Positions 16,028-24,141 of a stretch of 31,924 nucleotides of DNA are shown one piece after another (positions within the stretch are counted from its first letter, which is position 1; each line of letters starts with the position of its first letter). The notes under the pieces were generated by a model. It was not told where the DNA came from, made no database searches, and saw nothing but the letters and a program-made list of their open reading frames with translations. Source of the DNA: UBA1715 sp036752345 (GTDB lineage Bacteria; Bacteroidota; Bacteroidia; Bacteroidales; UBA1715). The stretch spans positions 1-31,924 of the forward strand of contig DAIOSV010000024.1 in assembly GCA_036752345.1 (NCBI GenBank), read 5' to 3'. A program made the position numbers and the translations under genes.

Positions 16028-17029
16028 ATGGCAATTAAAGTTGGAATTAATGGATTTGGCCGTATCGGACGTATGGTATTCCGTGCCGCTGTAGAGAATT
16101 TCTCTAAAGACATCCAAGTAGTAGGTATCAACGACCTTTTGGACGCTGACTATTTAGCATACATGCTTAAATACGATTCAGTTCATGGTATCTTCAATCA
16201 CGAAATTAAAGTTGATGGTAACTTTTTAATCGTTGATGGTAATAAAATTCAAATTTTTGCAGAAAAAGATCCTTCTCAAATTACATGGGGCGCACTTGGT
16301 GTTGATGTAGTTGTTGAATCTACTGGTTTCTTCTTAACTGAAGAATTGGCTGCTGCTCACTTAACTGCTGGTGCAAAGAAAGTTATCATGTCAGCTCCTT
16401 CAAAAGATGCTACTCCAATGTTCGTTTATGGTGTAAACGACAAAGCATACGCTGGTCAAAAAATTATCTCTAACGCATCTTGTACAACAAACTGTTTAGC
16501 TCCTATTTCTAAAGTATTGAATGACAAATTCGGTATCAAGAGAGGTTTGATGACTACAGTTCACGCTGCAACTGCAACTCAAAAAACTGTTGACGGTCCT
16601 TCTAAGAAAGATTGGAGAGGCGGTCGCGGTATTCTTGAAAATATCATCCCTTCATCAACAGGTGCTGCTAAAGCAGTAGGTAAAGTTCTTCCAGAATTGA
16701 ACGGCAAATTGACAGGTATGTCAATGCGTGTTCCTACTTCTGACGTTTCAGTTGTTGACTTAACAGTTGAATTAAACAAAGCTTGCACATACGATGAAAT
16801 TTGTGCTGCTATGAAGGCTGCTGCTGAAGGCGAATTGAAAGGTATCCTTGGCTACACAGAAGATGCAGTTGTTTCAACTGACTTCCGTAACGATGCTCGT
16901 ACTTCTATCTTCGACGCTAAAGCTGGTATTCAATTGGATCCAACTTTCGTTAAAGTTATTTCTTGGTACGATAACGAATGGGGATATTCAAACAAAGTAT
17001 GTGAAATGGCACGTGTTATTTCTAAATAA
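16028..17029 (+). CDS. gap: Glyceraldehyde-3-phosphate dehydrogenase (type I)
   Basis: 333 residues. Oxidises and phosphorylates glyceraldehyde-3-phosphate in glycolysis. NAD-binding motif INGFGRIGR at 7-15; D36 after the second strand favours NAD over NADP. The catalytic cysteine is C152 in SNASCTTNCLAP, and H179 in TVHAATATQ is its partner. The C-terminal SWYDNEWGYSNKV is conserved. Codon use is visibly more restricted than in neighbouring genes (GGT, GCT, CGT, AAC, TTC preferred), as expected for a highly expressed gene. It has its own promoter and terminator, so it is monocistronic. Confidence 0.98.
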   Translation: MAIKVGINGFGRIGRMVFRAAVENFSKDIQVVGINDLLDADYLAYMLKYDSVHGIFNHEIKVDGNFLIVDGNKIQIFAEKDPSQITWGALGVDVVVESTGFFLTEELAAAHLTAGAKKVIMSAPSKDATPMFVYGVNDKAYAGQKIISNASCTTNCLAPISKVLNDKFGIKRGLMTTVHAATATQKTVDGPSKKDWRGGRGILENIIPSSTGAAKAVGKVLPELNGKLTGMSMRVPTSDVSVVDLTVELNKACTYDEICAAMKAAAEGELKGILGYTEDAVVSTDFRNDARTSIFDAKAGIQLDPTFVKVISWYDNEWGYSNKVCEMARVISK

Positions 17030-17042
17030 CATATCCCAATAT

Positions 17043-17079
17043 AAAAAGGCGGGAATTGGCAATAATTCCCGCTTTTTTT
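17043..17079 (+). terminator. Intrinsic terminator after gap
   Basis: Stem GCGGGAATT (17049-17057) / AATTCCCGC (17064-17072) with a 6-base loop and a run of seven T. It insulates the sugar transferase gene, which starts only 19 bases further on, from gap transcription. Confidence 0.9.
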
Positions 17080-17097
17080 ATACCATAACTTATCGTG

Positions 17098-18486
17098 ATG
17101 ACACACTCTAAAAACGCATACCTCAATAACTCTATAGCATTCATTGAACTGCTTATTAGTTGTGCCATTTTTTATCTTGTCTATGTTTTTTCATCAGGTT
17201 CGTGGATAATAACTCCCCACTACCTTGTGATGCTTGTATGTATTTTGTTTCTGTGGCCATACATATTCAAACGACTTGACATTTCAAAAATTTACCATAC
17301 CAATCCCTACTCCTTTATTCTTATTCGGCATATCATTGCCCTTTCAGCGGGATTGCTTGGATTAGCATTCTTCTCATACATTCTTGACCTTGACATACAA
17401 CGTTTTTTCCTTCTCACATACATCATTATTGATTTCGTTTTTCTGTATCTCTTTATTATAGCTCTTTATGTTGTTGCAAAAATTCGAAGGGAAAACGGCA
17501 CAATGGCAAGCTATGTCTATATTATTGGAGATAAAAACGTTGGCGGATTTATTAATAAGTTGGAGTCAAATACCTTTTGGGGATACAAGATAAAAGGTAT
17601 AGCAAGTAATGACCCCGAAGTACTTGAAAAATATAAAGACTCATACTCAACCTGCTCAATAGAAGAACTTAAATCAAAACTTGGAAAAGAATCTCTTATA
17701 GATGAAATACTCTACTGCATTCCTACTCTTGAACCTAAAGTTATTAGTGATTTTGTATACGCATGCTTAAACCTTGGTATTATATTCCGCGTTACATCAG
17801 ACGTATTATCATTGACCTCTACAAAATCAAAAATATATTACTTCGGCGAAACTCCATTTTTTACATTTCAAAATACGCCACACCAAATAATCAACTTGAG
17901 AATAAAAACCTTATTTGACAAGGCATTCTCATTCGTTGCACTTGTTTGCTTATCACCGGTATTTTTAATTACAGCTATTTGTATAAAAATAGACTCTAAA
18001 GGACCTATACTCTTCAAACAGACCCGTTGCGGACTGCATGGGCGCAACTTTACTCTCTACAAATTCAGAAGTATGTGCGACAATGCCGAGGATTTGCTTG
18101 ATTCTCTTAAAGACGAGAACGAAATGGAAGGCCCGGTATTCAAAATTAAAGATGACAAACGAATAACACGGGTAGGTCGATTTATTCGCAAAACAAGTAT
18201 TGACGAACTACCTCAGTTCTTCAACGTACTCAAAGGCGATATGTCAATAGTAGGTCCACGCCCACCACTACCCGAAGAGGTTGCTAAATATAAACCTTGG
18301 CAACTGCGCAGACTCTCTGTTCGTCCAGGACTCACCTGCATTTGGCAAGTCTCAGGTCGCAACAATATACCATTTGAACGTTGGATGAAACTTGACTTAC
18401 AATATATTGACACATGGTCACTTTCTCTTGATTTTATAATCATTCTCAAAACCATAAAAACTGTCATCCAACATGATGGACAATAA
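17098..18486 (+). CDS. Polyprenyl-phosphate sugar-1-phosphate transferase (WcaJ/WbaP type)
   Basis: 462 residues from the ATG at 17098 (a GTG directly before it is the less likely start). Transfers a sugar-1-phosphate from a nucleotide sugar to undecaprenyl phosphate, the first step of surface polysaccharide repeat synthesis. Four N-terminal transmembrane helices (about 12-32, 43-60, 75-97, 104-128), then a CoA-binding-like soluble domain (about 137-255), then the catalytic bacterial sugar transferase domain from about 272, with membrane segment FSFVALVCLSPVFLITAICI, KFRSM and DELPQFFNVLKGDMSIVGPR. The sugar cannot be told. It overlaps the next gene by 14 bases. No other glycosyltransferases are in the window, so the rest of the pathway must be elsewhere. 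Confidence 0.9.
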   Translation: MTHSKNAYLNNSIAFIELLISCAIFYLVYVFSSGSWIITPHYLVMLVCILFLWPYIFKRLDISKIYHTNPYSFILIRHIIALSAGLLGLAFFSYILDLDIQRFFLLTYIIIDFVFLYLFIIALYVVAKIRRENGTMASYVYIIGDKNVGGFINKLESNTFWGYKIKGIASNDPEVLEKYKDSYSTCSIEELKSKLGKESLIDEILYCIPTLEPKVISDFVYACLNLGIIFRVTSDVLSLTSTKSKIYYFGETPFFTFQNTPHQIINLRIKTLFDKAFSFVALVCLSPVFLITAICIKIDSKGPILFKQTRCGLHGRNFTLYKFRSMCDNAEDLLDSLKDENEMEGPVFKIKDDKRITRVGRFIRKTSIDELPQFFNVLKGDMSIVGPRPPLPEEVAKYKPWQLRRLSVRPGLTCIWQVSGRNNIPFERWMKLDLQYIDTWSLSLDFIIILKTIKTVIQHDGQ

Positions 18487-20077
18487 AAAAATTGTACTCC
18501 TTGGTGTTGTACTCCTTTTTTCTATTTTCGGGCATGCGCAAATAAATTCCATATATCAAAATGCGTCATTCCAGCCGTATGATAGGTACCTATACAATGC
18601 TGACAATAGATTTCATACTTCGGTAAAACCATATGATATGGGCGAAGTATGGCAGATCGTAAATATTGATAGTCTCTATACCAAAGACTGCAAAAACAAG
18701 TACGTTAAACACTTGTTAAACAATGACATAATCCGTTATCGTTCAAAAGACTTTAACTTCAATATCAATCCTACATTCAACTTTGAAGTATCAAAACACA
18801 ATGGCGAAAACAGCGATAAGATTGGCTGGATAAACGACCGTGGGGTTTTTGTAAATGGCAATATAACCGACAAAGTTTGGTTTTATACCGCTTTTCATGA
18901 AATACAATCTAATTTCTCCGACTATCGGTACGACCGCATAAAAGAACTCGGATACGGTACAGTTCCCGGAATTAGCAGAGCAAAGCCGTTCAAGGACAAT
19001 GGCGGACTTGACTATGCGTATGCAGAAGGATATGTAACGTACCTTCCTAGTCAGTACTTCCGCTTTCAATTGGGACACGGCAAAAACTTTATTGGCGATG
19101 GCTATCGCTCCCTTTTACTCTCAGACAATGCCCAAAACTATCCGTATTTCAAAATTACCACTAACGTGTGGAATTTGAAATACATCATGATGTGGTCACA
19201 ACAATATTACCTTGAACAGGACCATTTGGGAAATACCCGTTGGCCAAAGAAATGGAACGTAATGCACTACCTTGATTGGTCGGTAACCAAATGGCTTAAT
19301 GTAGCATTCTTTGAAACAATCAACTGGGGAGAAGACACTCTTGGTACACACCGTGGTTTTGAATTTAATTACATCAATCCATGTATATTCCTTCGCCCTG
19401 TTGAATTTTCACTTGGCTCTCCTGACAACTGCCTTATGGGAGTAACAGGGAAATTGACCCTATGGAAAAAACATGTATTTTACGGACAAGCCATTCTTGA
19501 CGAATTCAAGTTTAGTGAGTTCAAAAAACATAGTGGTTGGTGGGGCAGTAAATACGGGGTCCAAGCGGGATACAAGACGTTTGACATTGCAGGCATTAAA
19601 AATCTCGATTTCCAAACCGAAGTCAATTATGTACGACCATTTACCTATTCGCATTTTACATACTCGCAAAACTATGCCCACGCAGGACAACCATTAGCAC
19701 ACCCACGAGGAGCTAATTTTTACGAATCTGTTTCTTTCTTGCGCTATAATGTGAAACGATTTTTCTTTGAAGCAAAATATGAATACTTGGTATATGGGCG
19801 AGATACGACAGGTTCAAATTATGGAGGAGACATCTTCAAACTATACCAAACAAGAACAAACGAGTATGATAATATTATAGGTCAAGGCGGAAACCAAGAA
19901 ATTATAACCTACAAAGACCTAAATGTTTCATATATGATTAATCCAAAATCGAATATGACTATATCCTTAGGTGTTTCAAATCGTACTACAAAATCACAAC
20001 TATACGACGACAATAATCAATGGTTGTTCCTTATTGGATTTAGAACTTCATTAAATAATTTCTACTACGATTTCTAA
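18473..20077 (+). CDS. Wzi/RemB-like outer-membrane beta-barrel protein
   Basis: 534 residues from the first ATG (a second ATG follows at once). Signal peptide with core IVLLGVVLLFSIFG ending AHAQ. The remainder is rich in aromatic residues in alternating strands and ends in Phe, both typical of outer-membrane barrels. Segments such as YRFQLGHGKNFIGDGYRSLL-type sequence (about residues 196-217) resemble the capsule-assembly Wzi-like family, which in Bacteroidota includes the gliding protein RemB. The overlap with the sugar transferase gene supports a role in surface polysaccharide export or retention. The family assignment is from general pattern and memory, so moderate. It ends before a bidirectional terminator. 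Confidence 0.65.
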   Translation: MMDNKKIVLLGVVLLFSIFGHAQINSIYQNASFQPYDRYLYNADNRFHTSVKPYDMGEVWQIVNIDSLYTKDCKNKYVKHLLNNDIIRYRSKDFNFNINPTFNFEVSKHNGENSDKIGWINDRGVFVNGNITDKVWFYTAFHEIQSNFSDYRYDRIKELGYGTVPGISRAKPFKDNGGLDYAYAEGYVTYLPSQYFRFQLGHGKNFIGDGYRSLLLSDNAQNYPYFKITTNVWNLKYIMMWSQQYYLEQDHLGNTRWPKKWNVMHYLDWSVTKWLNVAFFETINWGEDTLGTHRGFEFNYINPCIFLRPVEFSLGSPDNCLMGVTGKLTLWKKHVFYGQAILDEFKFSEFKKHSGWWGSKYGVQAGYKTFDIAGIKNLDFQTEVNYVRPFTYSHFTYSQNYAHAGQPLAHPRGANFYESVSFLRYNVKRFFFEAKYEYLVYGRDTTGSNYGGDIFKLYQTRTNEYDNIIGQGGNQEIITYKDLNVSYMINPKSNMTISLGVSNRTTKSQLYDDNNQWLFLIGFRTSLNNFYYDF

Positions 20078-20101
20078 TTCATCTAGAACTTACCGAAAAA
20101 C

Positions 20102-20136
20102 AAAAAAGGATTGCCACAACGTAGCAATCCTTTTTT
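20102..20136. terminator. Bidirectional terminator between the Wzi-like gene and the lipoprotein gene
   Basis: Perfect 13-base repeat AAAAAAGGATTGC (20102-20114) / GCAATCCTTTTTT (20124-20136), loop of 9. T-runs on both strands serve the two convergent units. Confidence 0.9.
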
Positions 20137-20158
20137 ATGGATAGTCACCACGGACTAA

Positions 20159-20743
20159 TTACCATTTCTTTATATCTTCGTTGAACACGATTGATTTAAA
20201 ATTGGTAAGTAAATGTAGATGTTCAATTTTCCCGGTGAATATGTATGTTTTCCCGGCATCAAGTTTTTCATCGGTTGGACCTTGTATTCCACCACCAACT
20301 TCCAATAAATTTTTATTCTTATCCTTCACCACCAATCCGGCATGAGGTCCCATAAAACTACTATTATCCATAGCTTTTACGCGAGCTTCCAAAATGACCT
20401 CATCAAACCTCATTCCAACTGCCCACACGCTTAAAATCTTTATTTTTTCATCATTTTTGATTTGTTCAAATGGCAAAAACAATGTGTCTGTAACTTTTAC
20501 AAACATTTGTGACAAAACCTCATCGGCGGCCTTTCGTTCTGATGCTGCCGAATCCGACATTTTCATGAATAAATCAATGTCGCTCATGTCTTGTTTTGCC
20601 TCATAGTCGGCAATTTTCTCTGCAAAGAAATTTGCTGTATCAGCATATTTTGCTAGCGAAACGGTAGTTTTTTTATTGCCACACGAAGCCGCCATACATA
20701 CAAACCCGATTAATACTATATTTCTCCAAATTCTTTTTCCCAT
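20159..20743 (-). CDS. Lipoprotein of unknown function
   Basis: 194 residues. N-terminus with hydrophobic core IVLIGFVCMA and lipobox AASC, so C21 is the acylated Cys after signal peptidase II cleavage. I recognise no domain. The first half (25-85) is charged and probably helical; the second half (about 100-190) alternates hydrophobic and polar residues like a beta sandwich, with GPHAGLVVKDKNKNLLEVGG. It starts 1 base after the proC stop, so it shares that transcript, but proC and this protein have no obvious joint function. Confidence 0.7.
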   Translation of the reverse strand: MGKRIWRNIVLIGFVCMAASCGNKKTTVSLAKYADTANFFAEKIADYEAKQDMSDIDLFMKMSDSAASERKAADEVLSQMFVKVTDTLFLPFEQIKNDEKIKILSVWAVGMRFDEVILEARVKAMDNSSFMGPHAGLVVKDKNKNLLEVGGGIQGPTDEKLDAGKTYIFTGKIEHLHLLTNFKSIVFNEDIKKW

Positions 20744-20744
20744 G

Positions 20745-21551
20745 CTATTCCTCTTTATTTGCTGCTATATCATACGATTTTACAATTCCTTTAATTAATG
20801 CTGAACTTAAGCCATTGTGCTCCATTTCGTTCAATCCTGCGATAGTTATTCCTCGCGGAGTTGTTACCTTATCAATCTCATCTTCAGGATGCGAATTAAG
20901 TTGAAGCAATAAATCAGCTGCTCCTTTTGCAGTTTGTGCAGCTATAAGCTGTGCCTCATCTGCATGGAAACCAATTTGCGTGCCTCCTTGAGAAGCTGCA
21001 CGGATAGCACGTAAGAAATATGCTATACCGCAAGAGCCCAATGCCGTTGCCGACAACATTAAATCTTCATCAATGAGTAATGTCTTGCCAAGCATATTGA
21101 AAATGTCTACAACCTCAGTAAATTCGTTAGAGTCAGGTTTATTAGTTGCTATACACGTCATTGATTGACGAATTTTAATGGCTGTATTTGGCATTACACG
21201 TGCAATACAGATATCTTTTTTGATAGCATTTTGAAAATTACTTATCTCAACACCGGTAACCACAGTTATTAGTGTGTGTTTTTCGGTAAATGAATCTTTT
21301 ATGCCATCTAATATTCCTTTATAAATGTGAGGTACTACTGAAAGTACTATTATTCTTGCTTTTGAAACAGCTTCGGCATTATCATCTTGGAAGAAAAAAC
21401 CACCCTCTCGTTTATCTTTCGGCAAATCTGATTTTTTTCTTGTAATAATAATTTGTTCGGGCTTGTATTTTCCTGCATTTACCAACCCTTGGGCTATAGA
21501 CATGCCTATATTCCCGCCGCCAATAATTGCTATTGTTGTATTAAAATCCAT
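20745..21551 (-). CDS. proC: Pyrroline-5-carboxylate reductase
   Basis: 268 residues from the ATG at 21551, chosen because the Rossmann strand TIAIIGGGNIGMSIAQGL must sit at the N-terminus; the open frame reaches further up to 21635, but the extra residues have no counterpart in the family and overlap the HAD gene. Last step of proline synthesis: NAD(P)H-dependent reduction of pyrroline-5-carboxylate. RVMPNTAIKIRQSM, GSCGIAYFLRA and the C-terminal TTPRGITIAGLNEME match the family signature. The 74 bases up to the HAD gene contain only a degenerate -7 element (GAAAATTA on the plus strand near 21575), so it may be transcribed with the HAD gene. Confidence 0.93.
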   Translation of the reverse strand: MDFNTTIAIIGGGNIGMSIAQGLVNAGKYKPEQIIITRKKSDLPKDKREGGFFFQDDNAEAVSKARIIVLSVVPHIYKGILDGIKDSFTEKHTLITVVTGVEISNFQNAIKKDICIARVMPNTAIKIRQSMTCIATNKPDSNEFTEVVDIFNMLGKTLLIDEDLMLSATALGSCGIAYFLRAIRAASQGGTQIGFHADEAQLIAAQTAKGAADLLLQLNSHPEDEIDKVTTPRGITIAGLNEMEHNGLSSALIKGIVKSYDIAANKEE

Positions 21552-21625
21552 ACTGAAATTATTTGTTTTGCGAAAATTACAATCTTTTTTTGAATATGCC
21601 TTTGAGAAAAGCAATCTTTTTCGTT

Positions 21626-22255
21626 CTACACCCACTCCGAGAAAAGTTCGAGAATGCCTCTTTGCGGGGTAATTTGTTGAACTCTAATTCCTAATGTGGC
21701 AGCTGCTGCTATGTTCACCTCCAAATCATCGACGAAGAGCGTTTCGCCTGGTTTAAGTCCGGCATCACGCAAGGCAAATTCGAAAATTTCGAGATTGGGC
21801 TTTCGCATTCCCACCTCATTTGAATACCATACTTTTTCAAACAAATCAAAGTTTGAGTTTATAGGTAAATCTTGCCGACGCGCTATTTCGGGAAACAAGT
21901 TTGTATGTATTTCGTTGGTATTGCTCAACAAAAACGTACGATATTTCTTCTTGAGTGCCAAGAGCAAAGGTACATGCTCTGGTTTATAGCCTATCAATAT
22001 GGCATTCCACGCTTCCAAAGCTTGTTCTTTTGTGATTGGCTTTGTTGATTTGGAACAAATGTATTGTATGAAATCTTCGCCCGAAATTTTCCCGCACTCT
22101 AAGTCTAAAAAGGTTTGATCGCCAAAGCAATAACGCGCTACCTCATCGGTTGAGATTCCTAGTAGTTGAGAAAAAGCCTTTAATGTTCTCTTTTCATCAA
22201 TTTGGAAAACGACCCCGCCAAAATCAAAAATTATGTTCTTTATTGTATCCTTCAT
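21626..22255 (-). CDS. HAD-superfamily hydrolase (YihX-like phosphatase)
   Basis: 209 residues from the ATG at 22255 (the frame stays open to 22324, but MKDTIKNIIFDFGGVV is the natural start). Motif I is IIFDFGGVV, with the nucleophile Asp; the usual second Asp two residues on is Gly, as in YihX-type members. Motif II is LLSNTN, motif III is the Lys in VGMRKPNLEIF, and motif IV is LFVDDLEVN. A helical cap lies between motifs I and II (about 20-95). Such enzymes remove phosphate from small sugar phosphates or nucleotides; the substrate is not predictable here. It is divergent from the CAT tRNA, whose promoter occupies the 77-base gap. Confidence 0.88.
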   Translation of the reverse strand: MKDTIKNIIFDFGGVVFQIDEKRTLKAFSQLLGISTDEVARYCFGDQTFLDLECGKISGEDFIQYICSKSTKPITKEQALEAWNAILIGYKPEHVPLLLALKKKYRTFLLSNTNEIHTNLFPEIARRQDLPINSNFDLFEKVWYSNEVGMRKPNLEIFEFALRDAGLKPGETLFVDDLEVNIAAAATLGIRVQQITPQRGILELFSEWV

Positions 22256-22274
22256 GAGATTTTTTTTTTTACCC

Positions 22275-22304
22275 TTGCAAAATACTACAATTTGTCTATT
22301 TTTG
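22275..22304 (+). promoter_or_regulatory. Promoter of the CAT-anticodon tRNA (TTG-N19-TATTTTTG)
   Basis: TTG at 22275-22277 and TATTTTTG at 22297-22304 are 19 bases apart. The tRNA begins 28 bases after the -7 box. On the other strand, TATTTTG (22284-22278) directly abuts the TTG and may be a variant -7 box for the divergent HAD gene. Confidence 0.7.
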
Positions 22305-22332
22305 CATACGAAAACTTTTAGCAATAAGAGTT

Positions 22333-22406
22333 GGACCCTTAGCTCAGCTGGTTAGAGCACCTGACTCATAATCAGGTGGTCATTGGTTCAAGCCCAATAG
22401 GGTCCA
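22333..22406 (+). tRNA. tRNA with CAT anticodon, probably Ile2 (lysidine type)
   Basis: 74 bases: acceptor GGACCCT/AGGGTCC, D stem GCTC/GAGC, anticodon stem CCTGA/TCAGG around CTCATAA (anticodon CAT), variable TGGTC, T arm ATTGG-TTCAAGC-CCAAT, discriminator A, no CCA. A CAT anticodon can be Met or lysidine-modified Ile (codon ATA). The acceptor arm, the TGGTC variable loop and TTCAAGC resemble E. coli tRNA-Ile2 more than elongator tRNA-Met. It lacks the unpaired first base of an initiator tRNA. The Ile2 call is from memory of the E. coli sequences. Confidence 0.9.
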
Positions 22407-22410
22407 CAAA

Positions 22411-22453
22411 AAAAAACCTCATTACACTGATTTCCAGCATAATGAGGTTTTTT
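22411..22453. terminator. Bidirectional terminator between the tRNA and the protease operon
   Basis: Perfect 14-base repeat AAAAAACCTCATTA (22411-22424) / TAATGAGGTTTTTT (22440-22453) with a 15-base loop, 5 bases after the tRNA and 30 bases from the stop of the convergent protease gene. Confidence 0.9.
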
Positions 22454-22483
22454 ATTTCTCGGATTTCCCCTCAATCGTATAGG

Positions 22484-24130
22484 CTATTTTCTAACCTTTT
22501 CTGCTTTAATTTTTGAAGACTTTAATTGAGCAACCTTTGCATCAAGTTTTCCTGATTCCTTATCGCGATGGAGAATTGTTGCTACCTCATTTGGTGTGTA
22601 TGCATTCAAGTTTCCACTACGCACGGTTGTTTGCGTCTTTGTATTTTCAAATGCGGTTGGTATTTTATTTGCCTTCAAAACAGATGAAACCATTGTATTT
22701 TGGATAATACCATTTACAAATTCAAGCGGTTTCCCGTTTTCTGCCGTTATAAAATAGAAATTGTTGTCCTCATTGCCTTCTGCTATTGCATCGTACGCAT
22801 CGGCATACACAACTAAATAATACTTGCCGGTAATGTTTGGCATTGTATATTGAATTTCAAAATCACCACCCACTGACTTTCCTGCCGGTGCATTGATGTT
22901 GTTCCAATATCCTCCACAGAGAGCATCCGAAGTTTCTAGTATATTAAGATCTCCAGGTGCGCCATATTCGTTTGTATAATAATCCTCAAATATTACTTGA
23001 TAATCATCGGCATTGGTTGCGTTATAATACATATAGACAACTCTCCATTTTTGACTAGCCAAAATATTATTCGTTCCTGAATTGTAAATAGTATAAGAAA
23101 ATACTCTGTCTAACTCCGACGTACCTGTTGTGTCTACATAATCTTCAGCATAATATGCCAATAAATCATAGCCTGAAGTTAAATCTGATGCTGCAATTCC
23201 GGTTGTTGAAACCGAAACGCTATTAGTATTTTGTGCGACAAATGCTGCAAATACAAAACTACTTAAGAAAAAATCATAATCAACCCAAATACTTCCGTTG
23301 TCGCCCCACGAAGTGCCCCAAGAGTTGCGAACACGAAAAGCATGTTTGCTGTCGTCGTATCCGGAAAGTACCATTGCATGATATGCATGTTGCATTCCCT
23401 CTTTTACATACGTGTCATAATTTATTACTGACGAACTATTCCATGCCATAAAACGATCACCTAAACGAGCACCAATAACAATAGGACGACGTTGGCTCAA
23501 GTAATATTTAAAGTTTGCCACCGTCATACCTTGATTACTTTCACCATCGGCAATTTTTCTGAAGTTTGCCAATTTTGCCGAAGAATTTCCTTTTGCTGAA
23601 CCGGAACAACTTACATCAACACGACTATAGGGCACTTCAGACAACGATGCAGCACCCGATGAAATTAATGCGGTGAGAGCAGGTTCAAAATTTGTTCCAT
23701 TGCAATCGGTTCCTTTTGAAGCAGAAGGAATTGCATACCATAAATCGGCAGGGCTCGTTTGATATGACGGACTAGCCAATTGAGCCGTTGTCAAATTTTT
23801 GTCAATGCCATCTAATGCCGTTTTTAAATTATAACCCGAAGCCCAAACCACACAGGTACCATAACTTCCTTGGTCGCCTATTGGAGGAAATTTACTTTCA
23901 AGGTCTACTTTACTTGGTAACCCATTTTCGTCAACATCAACAACGTCAACATCTTGAGGAATGTCGTCCATATTTTCATCATCAACAAGCCAACCATTGG
24001 CTGCCGTTACTAATATGTTGACTAATAAATCATTAAGTGCTTCGTTTTGACAACTTTGAAACAAAAAGCAACTTCCTACTGCCAATGGCAAACATATCTT
24101 TATACATTTTTGCTTAATTCCTTGTATCAT
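22484..24130 (-). CDS. Papain-family (C1A) cysteine protease lipoprotein with CARDB-like C-terminus
   Basis: 548 residues from the ATG at 24130 (the frame is open to 24166, but this start places the signal peptide correctly). The hydrophobic core CLPLAVGSCFLF and lipobox LFQSC make C27 the likely lipid anchor. A short Asp-rich stretch (about 54-70) separates the anchor from the protease; no long inhibitory propeptide is seen. The papain set is complete: Q87 in PIGDQGSYGTC, catalytic C93, H251 in YHAMVLSGY, and N269 in RVRNSWGTSWGDNG. After about residue 315 comes a beta-rich region that ends in YADAYDAIAEGNEDNNFYF, the form of a CARDB adhesion-like domain. The tail is Lys-rich and is not a T9SS sorting domain. 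It follows the pentapeptide-like lipoprotein gene by 11 bases. Confidence 0.9.
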   Translation of the reverse strand: MIQGIKQKCIKICLPLAVGSCFLFQSCQNEALNDLLVNILVTAANGWLVDDENMDDIPQDVDVVDVDENGLPSKVDLESKFPPIGDQGSYGTCVVWASGYNLKTALDGIDKNLTTAQLASPSYQTSPADLWYAIPSASKGTDCNGTNFEPALTALISSGAASLSEVPYSRVDVSCSGSAKGNSSAKLANFRKIADGESNQGMTVANFKYYLSQRRPIVIGARLGDRFMAWNSSSVINYDTYVKEGMQHAYHAMVLSGYDDSKHAFRVRNSWGTSWGDNGSIWVDYDFFLSSFVFAAFVAQNTNSVSVSTTGIAASDLTSGYDLLAYYAEDYVDTTGTSELDRVFSYTIYNSGTNNILASQKWRVVYMYYNATNADDYQVIFEDYYTNEYGAPGDLNILETSDALCGGYWNNINAPAGKSVGGDFEIQYTMPNITGKYYLVVYADAYDAIAEGNEDNNFYFITAENGKPLEFVNGIIQNTMVSSVLKANKIPTAFENTKTQTTVRSGNLNAYTPNEVATILHRDKESGKLDAKVAQLKSSKIKAEKVRK

Positions 24131-24141
24131 AGCGTTTAAGT

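Noticed and set aside
22333..22406. Initiator tRNA-Met
   Set aside because: The first acceptor pair is a normal Watson-Crick pair and the anticodon stem lacks the three G-C pairs of initiators.
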